DNA of 10,451 bases from Sulfurimonas sp. GTDB taxonomy: Bacteria; Campylobacterota; Campylobacteria; Campylobacterales; Sulfurimonadaceae. The DNA lies in NCBI RefSeq assembly GCF_023229105.1, contig NZ_JALNZY010000068.1, positions 1 through 10,451 of the forward strand, given 5' to 3'. The position numbers and the translations under genes are program-made. Below are positions 1 to 6,941 of the stretch, in pieces; positions within the stretch are counted from its first letter, which is position 1; each line of letters begins with the position of its first letter. The notes beneath the pieces were generated by a model. It did not search any database. It saw nothing but the letters and a program-made list of their open reading frames with translations, and was not told the DNA's origin.

Positions 1-262
1 TCTTCTCTGTTGTTGTTACCCTGCCTTTTTGATTTATAACTCTTGGATTTATTAATTCTAAAAAAGAACCGTCTTCTTTTTTAACAACTACTATATTGTA
101 ATAACTTCCTATTTGAAACGCAGCAATTGCATCTAAACAGTTGGCTTCAATAGTATCTTTTAAGTCTTCGATCAAAGAGAGGATCTCCTCATTAAAAACC
201 CTTACATCCGTCGCATATTTTACACTAGGAGGGGTCGGATAGGTAATTATCTCTTTTATCAT
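1..262 (-). CDS. Divergent peptide deformylase-like protein (partial, N-terminal 87 residues)
   Basis: The gene starts at ATG 262-260 and runs off the left edge; 87 residues are visible. The fold is recognisable as peptide deformylase (removes the formyl group from nascent proteins). It has an N-terminal strand with YPTPP, a helix around residues 24-41, a motif I region at 43-52 (LDAIAAFQIG), a strand IVVVK at 57-61, and the family's LINP element at 70-73. Motif I of true deformylases is GxGxAAxQ. Here both glycines are replaced (L43, A45), while A47, A48 and Q50 remain. The two metal-binding motifs (EGCLS and HExDH) would lie just off the window, so catalytic competence cannot be judged. It is probably a secondary, diverged paralogue and not the housekeeping enzyme. 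The RBS is weak (AAGGC about 9 bases before the ATG). It lies on the same strand as the small gene at 433-597, 170 bases downstream of it. Confidence 0.8.
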   Translation of the reverse strand, partial: MIKEIITYPTPPSVKYATDVRVFNEEILSLIEDLKDTIEANCLDAIAAFQIGSYYNIVVVKKEDGSFLELINPRVINQKGRVTTTEK

Positions 263-310
263 CTATATTGCCTTGTTAAAGATTGCTTTTACCGAGTGCC
301 TTAGATGCAA

Positions 311-336
311 GAGTTTCTGCAAAACTGCAAAAACTC
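311..336. repeat. Inverted repeat / hairpin upstream of the deformylase-like gene
   Basis: A 6-bp arm (GAGTTT with AAACTC), one C/A mismatch, then a 4-bp arm (TGCA with TGCA) around the loop AAAC. No T-run follows on either strand, so it is not a standard intrinsic terminator. It lies 48 bases before the start of the deformylase-like gene and would fall in its leader if transcription starts further upstream. It may be an mRNA structure or a protein-binding site; the role is unknown. Confidence 0.5.
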
Positions 337-365
337 CAAAACCTTTAAAGTAGTGTAAAAGATAG

Positions 366-391
366 AGTTTATTACTGTATCTTAATAAACT
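366..391. terminator. AT-rich 9-bp perfect inverted repeat, possible weak terminator
   Basis: AGTTTATTA (366-374) and TAATAAACT (383-391) are perfect reverse complements around the 8-base loop CTGTATCT. On the minus strand the stem comes 42 bases after the stop of the 54-codon gene and is followed by a short T-rich tract (CTATCTTTT). It could therefore end the sqr/small-gene transcript. The stem is almost all A/T, so a terminator role is uncertain. An operator for the deformylase-like gene is the alternative. Confidence 0.4.
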
Positions 392-432
392 TTACTTTTC
401 TAGGTGCATTAAATCGGTAATATAAAATAAAA

Positions 433-597
433 TTAGTGACTTTTTCTCACGACTATTAACATCTTTATATTGATTATAACAAATCTAATAAATTGCCAAA
501 TTTTACATGTCCTCAACTTAAGAGCAAACGGACCAGGTGTCATTGATGTAAAATTCTTGCCGTATGCTTTAATGTTATGCTCTGCTTTTTTTCCCAT
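433..597 (-). CDS. Small basic 54-residue protein downstream of sqr, function unknown
   Basis: ATG 597-595, stop TAA 435-433. I do not recognise the family with certainty. The start is well supported: AAAGGA (610-605) lies 7 bases upstream, one of the best Shine-Dalgarno sites in the window. The protein is strongly basic (8 Lys and 3 Arg against 1 Glu). Residues 1-32 look soluble and include a TPGPFALKLR stretch. Residues 33-50 (IWQFIRFVIINIKMLIVV) form a hydrophobic helix in which R38 and K45, with K52 just after, repeat every seven residues and so lie on one face. This suggests an amphipathic helix on the inner membrane surface more than a classic transmembrane span. There is one cysteine (C31). 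It lies 81 bases after sqr on the same strand, probably on the same transcript. A role with the quinone-linked, peripheral-membrane Sqr is possible but only inferred. Confidence 0.65.
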   Translation of the reverse strand: MGKKAEHNIKAYGKNFTSMTPGPFALKLRTCKIWQFIRFVIINIKMLIVVRKSH

Positions 598-678
598 TCT
601 TTTTTCCTTTAATTTTATTTGAAAATATCATTCAGAATATCTCTGGTTGATAATATATGTTGTTTTAAAATACAAATT

Positions 679-2148
679 TTATTCCGGAATCATCGTCCAA
701 CCCATTTTTAACTTCGCTTTGTAGAGAAACAGATGATGAAGAATATGTTTTATCCAATGTCCTGCAAGACCTATTTCACCAAAAGTATAATCCGTATCAC
801 GGCCTGTTCCCGGATATTTTTCAAAGTCTGGAACGACAGGGTAAATTGTCATTGCAGCAGCTGTTCCGTCAAATATCCCCTTTCCTGCGGAAGCAACACA
901 CGCAGCACCCATATGAGCCATTGAAGCTTCATGTAGTGGCGCATCCTCACCTTTAAGGATTCTATCACAAATGCTGTGCGCAACCGCTTTTCCGATAATA
1001 CCAGAAGGCATACCGGTTCTTGGAGGTGTAGGGTTGATTGGAGTTCCGTTTGGAGAACTCATAGGCTTAGAGATTGGATGTGGCGGAGCAAATGCGATAC
1101 CGCAAGCAAACATATTGCTATAAGTAGGGTTTTGATAAGTTTTTGGCCAGTCGCTTGCCTTCCAGTTTTCATATGCACCGGCAGCATAGTTAGCATCAAC
1201 TTTCATAAAGCCATTTGGAGCAAAAACAGTACCTGTAATATCCGAACCATCTTTAGCAAAAGCTTTAAGACCAACACCTGCAAACGGAGGGATTAGCATT
1301 GAAAAGTCAAACTCCTCTTCTCCCATGGTGCCATCAAGTAACTCGTAGTGTGCCTTTCCTTTTTCAACTTTATTTACATGCGCGCCGATAATCCAGTCAA
1401 CATTTCTCTCTGTAAATAACGACTCTGCAAAGATTTTTGAGCTAACCGCAAACCCCATACTCTTCATGTGAAGTCCGCCGACACCGAAATCACCTAAAAA
1501 AGATTCATTTGAAATCCACTTTAAATCTGCCATATCACGAACACCGGCCTTGTTTAACTCATGCTCTACATTAAATATATACTCAAATGCAGCACCTTGA
1601 CATGTACAAAGACCATGTCCCGTACCGATTAAGAACTTTTGACGCTCGCCCTTTTTCATCTTTTGGATGCACTTTTGAAACTCTTCATTTGCGTGAACTG
1701 CGTGATCTGCCGTACAAACAGAAACTGTAAACTCGCCAAGACCGTTAGCATCTCCTAGACCCGGAGTTGCTCCAAAATTAAGCTTTGGTCCCGTAGCATT
1801 GATTAGGTAATCATACTCTATGTTTTCGCTCTCACCCTCGCGTCCTGCAAGTGTATATTCGATAGTAACGAAAGGCTTCACACTTGATTCAGATCCCTCA
1901 GGATTTATTGAAACTGCCTTAGCCTGCTTATAATTAATACCGGCTTTTGCATAAACGGGAGCTAAATCAAAGGTAACTTCCTCTTTACTCATTTCACCAA
2001 CACCAACCCAAATATTTGATGGAATCCAGTTCCATTTTGAATTTGGAGTTACAACAACCACCTCATGAGCTGAACCTAACCACTCTGCCGCAAAAGTTGC
2101 AGCAGTATGACCTGATACACCTCCCCCTAAAACAATTAATCTTGCCAT
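679..2148 (-). CDS. sqr: Atypical sulfide:quinone oxidoreductase (FAD-dependent)
   Basis: Length 489. The product oxidises sulfide to polysulfide/sulfur and reduces membrane quinone; it is a peripheral membrane flavoprotein. The N-terminus carries the FAD Rossmann motif (LGGGVSG, glycines 8, 10, 13). A second conserved element is NATGP (117-121). The CTCQGAAFEY segment at 181-190 matches the place where Sqr enzymes hold a catalytic cysteine, making C183 (or C181) the likely disulfide partner. The third redox Cys normally sits near the FxxGI motif; here C349 lies inside FACGIAFAPP, slightly shifted. PTPPRTGMPSG (373-383) matches the family's PxTG loop. The C-terminus (GHWIKHILHHLFLYKAK, 463-479) is an amphipathic helix suited to membrane contact. 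It is longer than common type I/II enzymes, so I place it among the less studied Sqr clades; exact type is unresolved, and a flavocytochrome c flavin subunit is the alternative. The RBS AAGGAT lies 7 bases before the ATG. Confidence 0.85.
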   Translation of the reverse strand: MARLIVLGGGVSGHTAATFAAEWLGSAHEVVVVTPNSKWNWIPSNIWVGVGEMSKEEVTFDLAPVYAKAGINYKQAKAVSINPEGSESSVKPFVTIEYTLAGREGESENIEYDYLINATGPKLNFGATPGLGDANGLGEFTVSVCTADHAVHANEEFQKCIQKMKKGERQKFLIGTGHGLCTCQGAAFEYIFNVEHELNKAGVRDMADLKWISNESFLGDFGVGGLHMKSMGFAVSSKIFAESLFTERNVDWIIGAHVNKVEKGKAHYELLDGTMGEEEFDFSMLIPPFAGVGLKAFAKDGSDITGTVFAPNGFMKVDANYAAGAYENWKASDWPKTYQNPTYSNMFACGIAFAPPHPISKPMSSPNGTPINPTPPRTGMPSGIIGKAVAHSICDRILKGEDAPLHEASMAHMGAACVASAGKGIFDGTAAAMTIYPVVPDFEKYPGTGRDTDYTFGEIGLAGHWIKHILHHLFLYKAKLKMGWTMIPE

Positions 2149-2250
2149 AAAAATATCCTTTTTATTAAAAGTATAAAAACTTCATTTTTATTCTAGCTTA
2201 AAAAGTAAAAAACAGCAATGTTAAATAATATATAATTATTATAAAATAAA

Positions 2251-2256
2251 ATTATA
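2251..2256 (-). promoter_or_regulatory. Candidate -10 element for sqr in the pepN-sqr gap
   Basis: The 154-base gap between pepN and sqr (2149-2302) has no gene. It is very AT-rich and contains a perfect TATAAT on the minus strand at 2256-2251, about 100 bases before the sqr ATG, with a T-rich stretch upstream. Campylobacterota sigma-70 promoters depend mainly on the -10 box and T-rich upstream DNA, so this is a plausible promoter. In such AT-rich sequence a chance match is also likely. No convincing terminator for pepN is seen here. Confidence 0.3.
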
Positions 2257-2302
2257 CATACAGAAAAACACCCATAATTTGGACAATTTTAATTGACAAC
2301 TT

Positions 2303-4861
2303 TTATAGCTTAACTATTTTACTAACAATTTCATAAACATTCTTTGATATAGAGTGTGTAGAAATTACACGTTTCAACTCTTTTTTCATAACCTTTTTGT
2401 TTTGAGCATTAAGTTTCTCATATATTTTAAACGCTCCCGCTAATCCTGAAGCCATCTGCGGATTTATTTTGTCAATATCTATAATTTTATCTGCTACAAA
2501 TTTATAGCCCTGCCCATCTTTTGCATGAAAATGTTTATAGTTTCTTGCAAACACTCCGATGAGCGAACGTACCAAATTTGGCACAAGTTGGTTGTATGCA
2601 TCATCATCTTGAAGTGCCTTAACACGCTCTAATGTTCCTTCTCTATGTGATGCTGCAAAAACTGAGAAGTATTTGTTCATAACCAAAGTATCTTTTTTGT
2701 ATTTTTTATAAAAATGTTCCAAAGCGGCTCTGGAGAACTCAGGCGAAATATCTTCTAAAATGTAAAGTGCCGCCACTCTGTCGGTCATGGTTATCGAACT
2801 GCTGTATTGCGCATTAGCTAAGAAGACTACCTCCTCGCTCTCTAGGGCGCTTAGAAGCTTTAAGGAGCTGTTTTTTATAGCCCTTTTACCAATATTTTTT
2901 GCATCAAGCTCCTTAGAAACAGGGTCATGATTTTGTTTATAGATAAATAAAAGTTTCTCTTTATATGTTAAAGCTAAATGCTCTTTAAGCTTCTGTTTTG
3001 CCTCATATATAGGCTCAAAATCAACTACATCTTGCCTTTGCATAATCGCCGATACACTTGGAAGCTCCATCAAAAGTGCTTTATAGGATAAATCAAGCTC
3101 GCTCTCAAGCATATGCCCAAAAGCCTTTACAAACTCCTCATCAATGACTTCACCCTGCATAATTTTTTCTATACTTTGCAATCCAAATGATTGCGCAGAT
3201 TCGTACTTTACATAACTGTTTGCATCATGCTTCATTAAAAAGGCGTAATCGTTATGAGTCTGCTCAATAATAATAGGTGCTGAAAAATCTCTATTTATAG
3301 ATAAAACGGGCTTCTTTTGAGTCTTAAAAACAAAATCTTCTCTCTGTTTTGAAATAATAAGCGTCTTTTGTAAAATCTCCTCGCCTCTCCCATCTAACAA
3401 AGCCATTTTTAGCGGAAAATAGAGAGGTTTTTGCTCGCTTTTATCCACTGCATTTGGAACTTTCTGTGTCAAAGTGAGCGTATAGCTGCCCTCTTGGAAC
3501 TTCTCCTCTACATGTAACTTTGGTGTTCCTGATTGATGATACCACCTTTTAAACTGCTCCAAATCAATTCCGCTTGCTTTGTTCATAGCCCACAAAAAGT
3601 CATCAGTTCGCACCGCTTGAGCATCAAATGTGTCAAAGTACAAATCCATAGCCGCCCTAAACTTTTTCTCGCCTAAAAGAGTGTAAATCATGCGGATAAC
3701 CTCAGCACCCTTTTCATAAACCGTTGCCGTGTAAAAGTTGTTTATCGCCATGTAAGAATCGGGCTGAATCGGATGCGCCGTCGGTGAAGCATCCTCCACA
3801 AACTGTCTCTGTCTTAGAGCATTCACATCCTCAATACGCTGCACTTCTTTTGAGTTAAGGTCAGCTGAAAAGCATTGATCGCGAAAAACCGTCAACCCCT
3901 CTTTTAGAGTCAACTCAAACCAATCCCTGCAGGTAATGCGGTTTCCCGTCCAATTGTGAAAATACTCATGTGCTATAACACTTTGAATCCCCATAAAATC
4001 AGCATCTGTCGCCGTATCCTCATCAGCCAAAACATAAGCTGAGTTAAAGATATTTAGACCCTTATTCTCCATCGCTCCCATGTTAAAACTATCAACCGCA
4101 ACTATATTATAAAGCTCCAAATCATACTCACGTCCATAAACCTCTTCGTCCCACTTCATAGCATCTTTTAGCGATTTCATGGCATGGGAACATTTTGACT
4201 CATTTCCCCTGTCTGTATATATATAGAGCCTTATATATTTGCCGCTTTTGGTAACAAACTTATCTTGTACAACGCCTAAATCTCCCGCAACAAGGGCAAA
4301 AAGGTAGGAGGGTTTAGGATGCGGGTCAAACCAGGTAGCGCCGTGTCTTGCATCATCGAGTTTAAAGTTTGACTCCCTATTTCCGTTACTAAGCAAAATT
4401 GGATAGCGCTCTTTGTTCGCTACTAGCGTTGTTCTAAAAACCGTCATAACATCGGGGCGATCAAGGTAAGGAGTAATTCTTCTAAAACCTTCAGGCTCGT
4501 TTTGTGTACAAAAGATATTGCCAGATTTGTAAAGCCCTTCTAGTTCACTGTTTAGCTGTGGATAAATTTTGTTGATAATAATAAGCTTAAATGTACTCCC
4601 TACATCTAAGACTTTAAGCGTCTCTTTCTCTATGACGTATCTACTCTCCTCAAGCTTTTCATCATCAAGATAAATCTCAAGAAGTTCTAGCTCTAGAGAA
4701 TCAAGTACAAGATCCTTGCACTCTTTGTCTAACTTTTCTATACTCATTAAGTTTGTAACCTGCGTATACTCTTCAAAAAGCTCAAAAACCAAATCACATG
4801 TTTTTATGCTAAATTTGGGTGCCTTATAATCTTTTAGATAAATAGTTTTTACTTTGCTCAT
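2303..4861 (-). CDS. pepN: Aminopeptidase N (M1 family zinc metallopeptidase)
   Basis: Cytoplasmic broad-specificity exopeptidase that removes N-terminal residues during peptide turnover. With the start chosen here it has 852 residues, close to the 870 of E. coli PepN. The substrate-binding motif GAMEN is at 262-266. The zinc site HEYFH is at 298-302, with the third ligand E321 exactly 18 residues later (KEG), as in all M1 enzymes. The EGFRRITPYLDRPDVM block at about 124-139 is typical of the bacterial PepN subgroup, and the C-terminal half is the usual helical domain. I chose ATG 4861 over the in-frame ATG at 4894. The inner one has GAGAAG just upstream and gives the family-like start MSKVKTIYLKDYKAP; the outer has no RBS and adds an unlikely MLLYVKKQREV. 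It is divergent from the Crp/Fnr regulator and has no evident functional link to its neighbours. Confidence 0.95.
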   Translation of the reverse strand: MSKVKTIYLKDYKAPKFSIKTCDLVFELFEEYTQVTNLMSIEKLDKECKDLVLDSLELELLEIYLDDEKLEESRYVIEKETLKVLDVGSTFKLIIINKIYPQLNSELEGLYKSGNIFCTQNEPEGFRRITPYLDRPDVMTVFRTTLVANKERYPILLSNGNRESNFKLDDARHGATWFDPHPKPSYLFALVAGDLGVVQDKFVTKSGKYIRLYIYTDRGNESKCSHAMKSLKDAMKWDEEVYGREYDLELYNIVAVDSFNMGAMENKGLNIFNSAYVLADEDTATDADFMGIQSVIAHEYFHNWTGNRITCRDWFELTLKEGLTVFRDQCFSADLNSKEVQRIEDVNALRQRQFVEDASPTAHPIQPDSYMAINNFYTATVYEKGAEVIRMIYTLLGEKKFRAAMDLYFDTFDAQAVRTDDFLWAMNKASGIDLEQFKRWYHQSGTPKLHVEEKFQEGSYTLTLTQKVPNAVDKSEQKPLYFPLKMALLDGRGEEILQKTLIISKQREDFVFKTQKKPVLSINRDFSAPIIIEQTHNDYAFLMKHDANSYVKYESAQSFGLQSIEKIMQGEVIDEEFVKAFGHMLESELDLSYKALLMELPSVSAIMQRQDVVDFEPIYEAKQKLKEHLALTYKEKLLFIYKQNHDPVSKELDAKNIGKRAIKNSSLKLLSALESEEVVFLANAQYSSSITMTDRVAALYILEDISPEFSRAALEHFYKKYKKDTLVMNKYFSVFAASHREGTLERVKALQDDDAYNQLVPNLVRSLIGVFARNYKHFHAKDGQGYKFVADKIIDIDKINPQMASGLAGAFKIYEKLNAQNKKVMKKELKRVISTHSISKNVYEIVSKIVKL

Positions 4862-4966
4862 AACTTCTCTTTGTTTTTTTACATATAATAGCATATTGTG
4901 TATAACTATAAAATATTATTAAGTAGATAGAGGCAGAGTTTGATAGTAGAACAAGTCTATCTTAAT

Positions 4967-5003
4967 TATCACATTCTGTGGTACAATTGCAAAAATTAGC
5001 AAT
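4967..5003. promoter_or_regulatory. Two adjacent inverted repeats in the pepN / regulator control region
   Basis: The 270-base divergent gap (4862-5131) carries no clear gene. TATCACA (4967-4973) faces TGTGGTA (4977-4983) with one mismatch. Three bases later ATTGC (4986-4990) and GCAAT (4999-5003) form a perfect 5-bp inverted repeat spaced by 8. A TACAAT (4982-4987), possible -10 on the plus strand, lies between them. The layout suits regulator binding over a promoter for the Crp/Fnr gene, but each repeat is short and could be chance. Confidence 0.3.
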
Positions 5004-5076
5004 AGGGTTTGTGTCTTGTACGAATAATAACGACGATTTTTGTTGTGCCCTCAAACAAAACTTATTTGCGATACAA

Positions 5077-5090
5077 TGTTTAATTAAACA
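5077..5090. promoter_or_regulatory. 14-bp perfect palindrome before the Crp/Fnr gene (possible autoregulatory operator)
   Basis: TGTTTAATTAAACA is its own reverse complement. It lies 41 bases before the regulator's ATG and touches a second TACAAT (5072-5077). Its size and symmetry fit a Crp/Fnr dimer site (two 5-base arms, 4-base centre), but the arms are TGTTT/AAACA and not the TTGAC/GTCAA of the nap operator. If real it may bind a different regulator, or reflect looser autoregulation. Confidence 0.4.
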
Positions 5091-5131
5091 ACAAATGTAA
5101 AAAAATTTTTAAAGAGGTAAGAGACTATATT

Positions 5132-5791
5132 ATGGACGAAAAGTTAAGTTTTATAAAACAATTGTCCCTTTTTGACTCTCTTAATGATGAAGAGTTAGAT
5201 ATCCTTAATAATATCTCAAAAATAACAGCTTATCCTAAAGGCTCCATACTTTACTATGAAAATGACATCAATGATAAAATCTTTTTTTTAGTATCTGGTC
5301 TTTTAAAAGTCTATAAAATAGATAAATTTGAGAATGAAATATTTCTTTATCACATATATAAAAATTCACTTATTTCTGAACTTACAACACTTGTTGGCAA
5401 CTCAATACACTGTTTTTCAAATGCTGAGTTTATAGACGAAAGTGTTGTTTTAGAAGTTGATTTTTCAGAGTTTAAAAAAGAATTTTTATCTAAATTTATA
5501 CTCAATAATGAGTTTATACATGAGATACTTTTAAAGACGCAACAGCTTCACTGCGTTGTAAACAGGGAACTAGTATTTGATGCAACTGCAAAAGTTGCCT
5601 ATACTCTGCAAAATGATTTAGAGATGTTCAATACTCTCAAAAGGCATGAGATCTCTTTTATGCTACATATTCAGCCTGAAACGCTCTCAAGAGTATTAAA
5701 AAAACTCAAAAGAAACAATATTATAGATATGGAAAATACGGATGTTGTCATTTTAGACAAAGAAAAACTCAATAGTATAATAAGAGGATAA
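5132..5791 (+). CDS. Crp/Fnr-family transcriptional regulator, DNR-like (no Fe-S cysteines)
   Basis: Length 219. Residues about 10-115 form the cyclic-nucleotide-binding-type beta roll (AYPKGSILYYEND at 33-45; DKIFFLVSGLLKVYK at 48-62). A long dimerisation helix follows at about 112-148, and a winged helix-turn-helix at about 165-215. The recognition helix QPETLSRVLKKLK (181-193) keeps the E..SR pattern (E183, S186, R187) by which FNR and DNR read TTGA half-sites, matching the palindrome before napA. FNR's N-terminal cysteine cluster is absent; only C94 and C141 are present. Oxygen sensing by a 4Fe-4S cluster is therefore unlikely, and a heme/NO-type (DNR, NnrR-like) or redox signal is more plausible. 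A possible RBS, TAAGAG, ends 8 bases before the ATG, with GAGG further out. The next gene follows after 8 bases, so the two are almost surely co-transcribed. The effector is not visible from sequence. Confidence 0.88.
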   Translation: MDEKLSFIKQLSLFDSLNDEELDILNNISKITAYPKGSILYYENDINDKIFFLVSGLLKVYKIDKFENEIFLYHIYKNSLISELTTLVGNSIHCFSNAEFIDESVVLEVDFSEFKKEFLSKFILNNEFIHEILLKTQQLHCVVNRELVFDATAKVAYTLQNDLEMFNTLKRHEISFMLHIQPETLSRVLKKLKRNNIIDMENTDVVILDKEKLNSIIRG

Positions 5792-5799
5792 CCATTATT

Positions 5800-6810
5800 A
5801 TGAAAATAAAATTTAATAAAATTAGCACAAAAATAAGAGTAATCGGAGCTCTCCTGATATTTCTAATAGGAGGCGTAATTGGTACAACAGCTTATTTAGC
5901 ACAGCAAAACACCAAAGATGCTTTACTGATAAATATTGTCGGCAAGCAAAGAATGCTTACGCAAGAGATATCTAAAACTATTTTTTATGCTCAGTATAGC
6001 GGCATCTATGATTTTCTTGAAACAAACAAGGCAAGCGATGAGTTTATAGAGGGTTTTAACACTTTAAAAAATGGTAATAAAGTCCGAGGGATATTTATTG
6101 TCTCTACAGAAGAAATTTCCAATCAATTGGATAAAGTTGATAATCTTTGGAGAAACTTTAATAAACATATTCAAGACTACAAGCAGATGGCAACTTCTAG
6201 CGTTGAAAATGAAAATGAGATGAAGAAAATTGTTGATTTCATCTATGTTAATAACACTATTTTGCTTGAAAATGTTGATGAATTGGTAACAATGTTCACA
6301 AATCATAGTGAAGATAAAATCAAATTTATTAAAACCTTTCAAATCTTTGCAGGAATATTACTTTTTATAATCTTTATATACTCTTTTTCACAACTAAGAT
6401 CTATTGAATCTAATGTAGATTCCTTTATGCAATACTCAAAGATGCTAGCGGATAATGAAGATATTTCAAGTCTAACTCCTATACCGCTAGAAGCCAAGAG
6501 TGAGAGTGAAATTTTAGAGGTAAGCGGTACAATAAACTGCTTTATAAATAAGATAAATGCTGCGGTCGGTCACTCAAACGAAGCACTTTTGCAATCCCAA
6601 AAAGCTTCCTCTAAACTAGAAGAGCTTACTGATGAATTTGATACTATTTTAGATGAATTAAAAGATAGATCACTAGCAAGCAAACATCTAAACAACAGCG
6701 AGGATATTGTTATAGCCTCTACTGAAGAGCTCATTAATTCTACAAAAAGACTTGCAAATCTAAAAAAAGAGCTAGATAAGCTTATCATAAACTGTCAAGA
6801 ACTTAAATAA
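5800..6810 (+). CDS. Membrane protein with NarX/PilJ-type nitrate-sensor domain and no output domain
   Basis: Length 336. TM1 is at about 13-33 and TM2 at about 178-197, enclosing a periplasmic helical domain of about 144 residues. Just after TM1 comes NIVGKQRMLTQEIS (45-58). This matches the P-box of NarX/NarQ and the PilJ-type 'type IV pili methyl-accepting N-terminal' domain, in which the arginine (R51 here) binds nitrate. After TM2 there is a HAMP-like linker (about 198-255) and a coiled coil (about 256-330), then the protein ends. There is no histidine kinase, methyl-accepting, GGDEF or DNA-binding domain. The start ATG 5800 uses AGAGGA (5783-5788), which lies inside the end of the regulator gene, so translation is probably coupled. 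A role as a nitrate receptor that signals to, or buffers, the neighbouring regulator of nap is inferred. No frameshift is seen, so the short form looks native. Confidence 0.8.
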   Translation: MKIKFNKISTKIRVIGALLIFLIGGVIGTTAYLAQQNTKDALLINIVGKQRMLTQEISKTIFYAQYSGIYDFLETNKASDEFIEGFNTLKNGNKVRGIFIVSTEEISNQLDKVDNLWRNFNKHIQDYKQMATSSVENENEMKKIVDFIYVNNTILLENVDELVTMFTNHSEDKIKFIKTFQIFAGILLFIIFIYSFSQLRSIESNVDSFMQYSKMLADNEDISSLTPIPLEAKSESEILEVSGTINCFINKINAAVGHSNEALLQSQKASSKLEELTDEFDTILDELKDRSLASKHLNNSEDIVIASTEELINSTKRLANLKKELDKLIINCQELK

Positions 6811-6877
6811 AGAGTTAATTCAAACTTATTATTATAGTAATTGCGGCTTATGTTCCTTTTTCGCCACATTAATCCTC

Positions 6878-6885
6878 ACTTAAGT
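6878..6885. promoter_or_regulatory. Second ACTTAAGT copy upstream of the nap operator
   Basis: ACTTAAGT here repeats the centre of the palindrome at 6900-6915, with centres 26 bases apart (about 2.5 helical turns). The flanking bases (TC and TC) do not complete the TTGAC/GTCAA arms, so it would be at most a weak accessory site. Confidence 0.3.
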
Positions 6886-6899
6886 TCGAAAACTACATT

Positions 6900-6915
6900 T
6901 TTGACTTAAGTCAAA
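6900..6915. promoter_or_regulatory. FNR/DNR-type operator upstream of napA
   Basis: TTTGACTTAAGTCAAA is a 16-bp perfect palindrome containing TTGAC-N4-GTCAA, one base per arm from the FNR/DNR consensus TTGAT-N4-ATCAA. It is the strongest operator candidate in the window. Its centre (6907.5) is about 41 bases before the start site predicted from the -10-like element at 6936-6941, the classic position for class II activation. The Crp/Fnr regulator encoded at 5132-5791 has the matching E..SR recognition helix and is the natural candidate to bind it. Binding is inferred. Confidence 0.75.
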
Positions 6916-6935
6916 GATTTTAAATCCTTCAAGAT

Positions 6936-6941
6936 GATAAT
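6936..6941 (+). promoter_or_regulatory. Candidate -10 box of the nap promoter
   Basis: GATAAT, one mismatch from TATAAT, places transcription start near 6948-6949 and puts the palindrome at 6900-6915 at about -41. No good -35 box is seen, which fits an activator-dependent promoter. The leader would then be about 82 bases. Confidence 0.5.

Noticed and set aside
263..395. Minus-strand open stretches just before the deformylase-like gene, including one ending SFAETLASKALGKSNL with TAA at 278-276
   Set aside because: The stretches are only 22 and about 44 codons between stops, with no usable start; they overlap the two inverted repeats and cannot be told from chance.
513..520. CTTAAG resembling the centre of the nap operator
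   Set aside because: It lies inside the small coding frame and lacks symmetric flanks, so it is a chance match.
733..1296. Plus-strand open frames of 63 and 106 codons
   Set aside because: They lie antisense within sqr, whose protein is clearly conserved, and their products look like no family.
6064..6788. Minus-strand open frames of 92 and 72 codons
   Set aside because: Antisense shadows of the sensor-like membrane protein gene; low-complexity products and no RBS context.
6811..6877. Search for a terminator after the sensor-like gene
   Set aside because: Only a very weak GCG/CGC pairing around a T-rich loop; no stem followed by a T-run, so read-through into nap cannot be excluded.
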